Shown: piece after piece, positions 62,180-64,000 of the stretch
How the letters are laid out: each line of letters begins with the position of its first letter
Numbering within the stretch: the stretch's first letter is position 1
From: Leucothrix mucor DSM 2157
GTDB taxonomy: Bacteria; Pseudomonadota; Gammaproteobacteria; Thiotrichales; Thiotrichaceae
Direction: 5' to 3'
Assembly (NCBI RefSeq): GCF_000419525.1
Contig: NZ_ATTE01000001.1
Coordinates: 2,216,655 to 2,280,654 of the forward strand
DNA: 64,000 bases
Notes under the pieces: model-generated
What the model saw: the letters and a program-made list of their open reading frames with translations, nothing else
Database searches by the model: none
Told to the model about the DNA's origin: nothing
Made by a program: the position numbers and the translations under genes

Positions 62180-62447
62180 AATTCAGCCCCTTTAGGTTGC
62201 TTTGTAGTTAAATATTCGCAGGGATATGACAAAGTAATTTCCGTGTGCCTGTGTTTTTTATTGATACCCGACAGCAAACACTGCCCAGCTAGTGAAGAAT
62301 ACCGCAGATTCTATATGAATTTGTGAAAAAATAGTATCTACCAAAATACCTCCAGTCAGCTATTCAGCATGGACTAAGGAATTTAGAGTAAGCTTTTCCA
62401 AAAACACTCCCAATCACATCGCTTAATAAATAAGAAGAACATGAGCC

Positions 62448-63182
62448 ATGCTGAAAAAAACGACTTGTCTATTGCTCCCTCTCGCCCTTGCCTGTGCAAC
62501 AACTGCGCAAGCTCAATACACGCAAATGATTGTTGATGACCGCAATCAATTAATGCCAATTTTCTTTGATGATCCAGCCATGCAGCAGCAGGTATTGGCT
62601 CCGACTCCGGTCAGCATTCCCTCAAATATGGGTGGCCAGCAACGCTATCCGGGTTCATCGCCATCGATAGTTCGCGCGCCACCGCCACAACCAAGCATAC
62701 GGCCCGTTTCATTTAATCGCCCCGTTGCTCCACCGGTGCGCACCGCTTCACGACCCGCTCAAAGAAAACCAAGCAATCCACTGACCGGCCCCTATTTTAT
62801 TAGCAGTGAACGCCATCGCATTATGGATGCCGCGTATGCAGCACTTGGAATCCCTTATAAGTATGGCGGCAACAATCCTGCACGGGGACTGGACTGCAGC
62901 AGCTTGATGCAATTTATTTACAAGCGCGCACTAAACACCAAACTGCCCCGCACCGCCGCTCAACAACGCGATAATAGTAAAACACTGGCTTTCCAAAACT
63001 TGCAGCCAGGCGACATGCTATTTTTCAAAATTAACCCACGCACCAACCATGTTGGGGTGTATATCGGTAATGGGAAATTTATCCACGCATCATCTGGTAG
63101 TCGCAAGGCGGTGATTGCCTCCATGAACTTGCCTTACTGGAAAAAGCGCTTTGTTAAATTCGGGAGTTATTTAGAGAGCTAA
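62448..63182 (+). CDS. NlpC/P60-family peptidoglycan hydrolase
   Basis: 244 residues. A signal peptide (~1-22, ends A-Q-A) and proline-rich linker (~60-115) precede the NlpC/P60 domain with catalytic Cys in GLDCSSLMQFIYKR (~147), His in RTNHVGVYIGNGKFIH and a downstream His in HASS. It cleaves stem peptides in the cell wall. It is monocistronic and divergent from mrcB. Confidence 0.9.
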   Translation: MLKKTTCLLLPLALACATTAQAQYTQMIVDDRNQLMPIFFDDPAMQQQVLAPTPVSIPSNMGGQQRYPGSSPSIVRAPPPQPSIRPVSFNRPVAPPVRTASRPAQRKPSNPLTGPYFISSERHRIMDAAYAALGIPYKYGGNNPARGLDCSSLMQFIYKRALNTKLPRTAAQQRDNSKTLAFQNLQPGDMLFFKINPRTNHVGVYIGNGKFIHASSGSRKAVIASMNLPYWKKRFVKFGSYLES

Positions 63183-63274
63183 AGCAAAACCGCGTGTTTA
63201 ATACTTGAATAGTCCCGCAATTCCCCTATTATGAATATGCTATAACTTAATAATTCAAATTCAGGAGTGGAAAC

Positions 63275-63715
63275 ATGGGATTGTTTGATTTTGCCCGCAA
63301 TATCGGTAAGAAAATTTTCGGCAGTGATGACGATGACGCCTCAGAAAAACTACAGGCACATATCGAAGAGGACAACCCTGGAGTCGATGACCTTAAAGTA
63401 GTGGTAAAAGACGGTGTCGCAACCATTAAGGGGACCGCAAAAACCGCCTCGGCCTATGAAAAAGCAATACTAATGGCGGGGAATGCATTAGGCGTTGAAG
63501 AAGTACGCGCTGATGAATTCGTTGCCCCGGCTCAAACGGTAGAAGTGACGTATTACGAAATCATCAAAGGCGATAGCCTTTGGAAAATTGCTGAGAAATT
63601 CTACGGAAACGGCAGCAAGTACACTGGCATTTTTGAAGAGAACCGCGAAGTCATTAAAGACCCTGACTTGATCTTCCCTGGCCAGAAAATCCGTATCCCA
63701 ATGGATCACAAGTAA
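63275..63715 (+). CDS. kbp: BON/LysM protein, Kbp (YgaU)
   Basis: 146 residues. MGLFDFARNIGKKIFG, a BON domain (~25-88, VVVKDGVATIKGTAKTA) and a LysM domain (~97-143, YYEIIKGDSLWKIAEKFYGN). The layout and length match the potassium-binding protein Kbp of E. coli (149 residues). AGGAG lies 8 nt before the ATG. Confidence 0.92.
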   Translation: MGLFDFARNIGKKIFGSDDDDASEKLQAHIEEDNPGVDDLKVVVKDGVATIKGTAKTASAYEKAILMAGNALGVEEVRADEFVAPAQTVEVTYYEIIKGDSLWKIAEKFYGNGSKYTGIFEENREVIKDPDLIFPGQKIRIPMDHK

Positions 63716-63750
63716 TTGATTCTCAGAATAATCTGATATCAATCGCTACA

Positions 63751-63780
63751 AAAAAGCCACCTGAAAAGGTGGCTTTTTTT
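63751..63780. terminator. Bidirectional rho-independent terminator between kbp and lysS
   Basis: AAAAAGCCACCT, GAAA loop, AGGTGGCTTTTT with T-runs on both strands. It serves the convergent kbp and lysS genes. Confidence 0.93.
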
Positions 63781-63802
63781 ATACCCTGTTTTCCTTAAGC
63801 AA

Positions 63803-64000
<198 letters not shown>

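Overview
The window reads as a gammaproteobacterial chromosome segment. It carries housekeeping blocks with gammaproteobacterial gene order: leuC-leuD-usg-fimV-truA as in Pseudomonas, yffB-dapE as in E. coli, tsaB beside a YoaA-type helicase, and FimV, MrcB, Kbp and LysS. Abundant TRAP and tripartite tricarboxylate uptake systems, a twin-arginine enzyme and secreted carbohydrate-active enzymes suggest an aerobic, probably aquatic heterotroph. The genus cannot be fixed from sequence alone.

Layout. 1-7.6 kb is a catabolic/uptake locus. On the minus strand a RutE-like nitroreductase is followed by the binding protein and small permease of a DctP-type TRAP transporter that continues off the left edge. 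Divergently there is a YciI-like protein, a TAXI-type TRAP binding protein, a fused DctQM permease, a cupin and a LysR regulator. 7.8-9.9 kb encodes a haem-binding GGDEF/EAL sensor behind a good sigma70-type promoter. At 9.9-11.7 kb a small DUF1059-like gene is split by an IS66-family element. 12-14 kb holds an overlapping CDP-alcohol phosphatidyltransferase/cytidylyltransferase pair and an exported intradiol dioxygenase-like protein. 14-20.7 kb has a TVP38-flavoprotein fusion, an EamA exporter and a tctCBA transporter. A second, diverged IS66 copy lies at 20.8-22.3 kb.

22.4-32.3 kb is a defence island. It holds a complete type I restriction-modification system (hsdR separate; hsdM-hsdS in an operon). 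The operon continues, with translational overlap or near-contact, into a PtuA-like ATPase and a PtuB-like HNH protein that appears to have lost most of its zinc-binding cysteines. Antitoxin-like gene remnants lie at two places in the island. 32.6-37.9 kb has a GH26-like secreted hydrolase, an amylosucrase, an RraA-like protein and an outer-membrane protein. 38-41 kb is a hybrid histidine kinase divergent from a free Hpt protein.

40.9-64 kb is mostly core: der, a GH-A-like secreted protein, yffB, dapE, truA, fimV, usg (an Asd paralogue without the catalytic cysteine), leuD, leuC and a divergent LysR regulator, then a DUF11-like exported protein, a lytic transglycosylase, truD-tsaB-yoaA with a TPR lipoprotein, mrcB, an NlpC/P60 hydrolase, kbp and the end of lysS. 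Upstream of fimV are three TGTCA half-sites exactly 21 bp apart, two of them forming inverted repeats. A matching site precedes the DUF11-like gene.

The points most worth following are the RM/PtuAB-like island with its degenerate HNH, the phased TGTCA array, the possible CDP-alcohol lipid pathway, and the IS-split DUF1059 gene that reads correctly when the IS and one target repeat are removed. No CRISPR array, tRNA or rRNA gene was seen.
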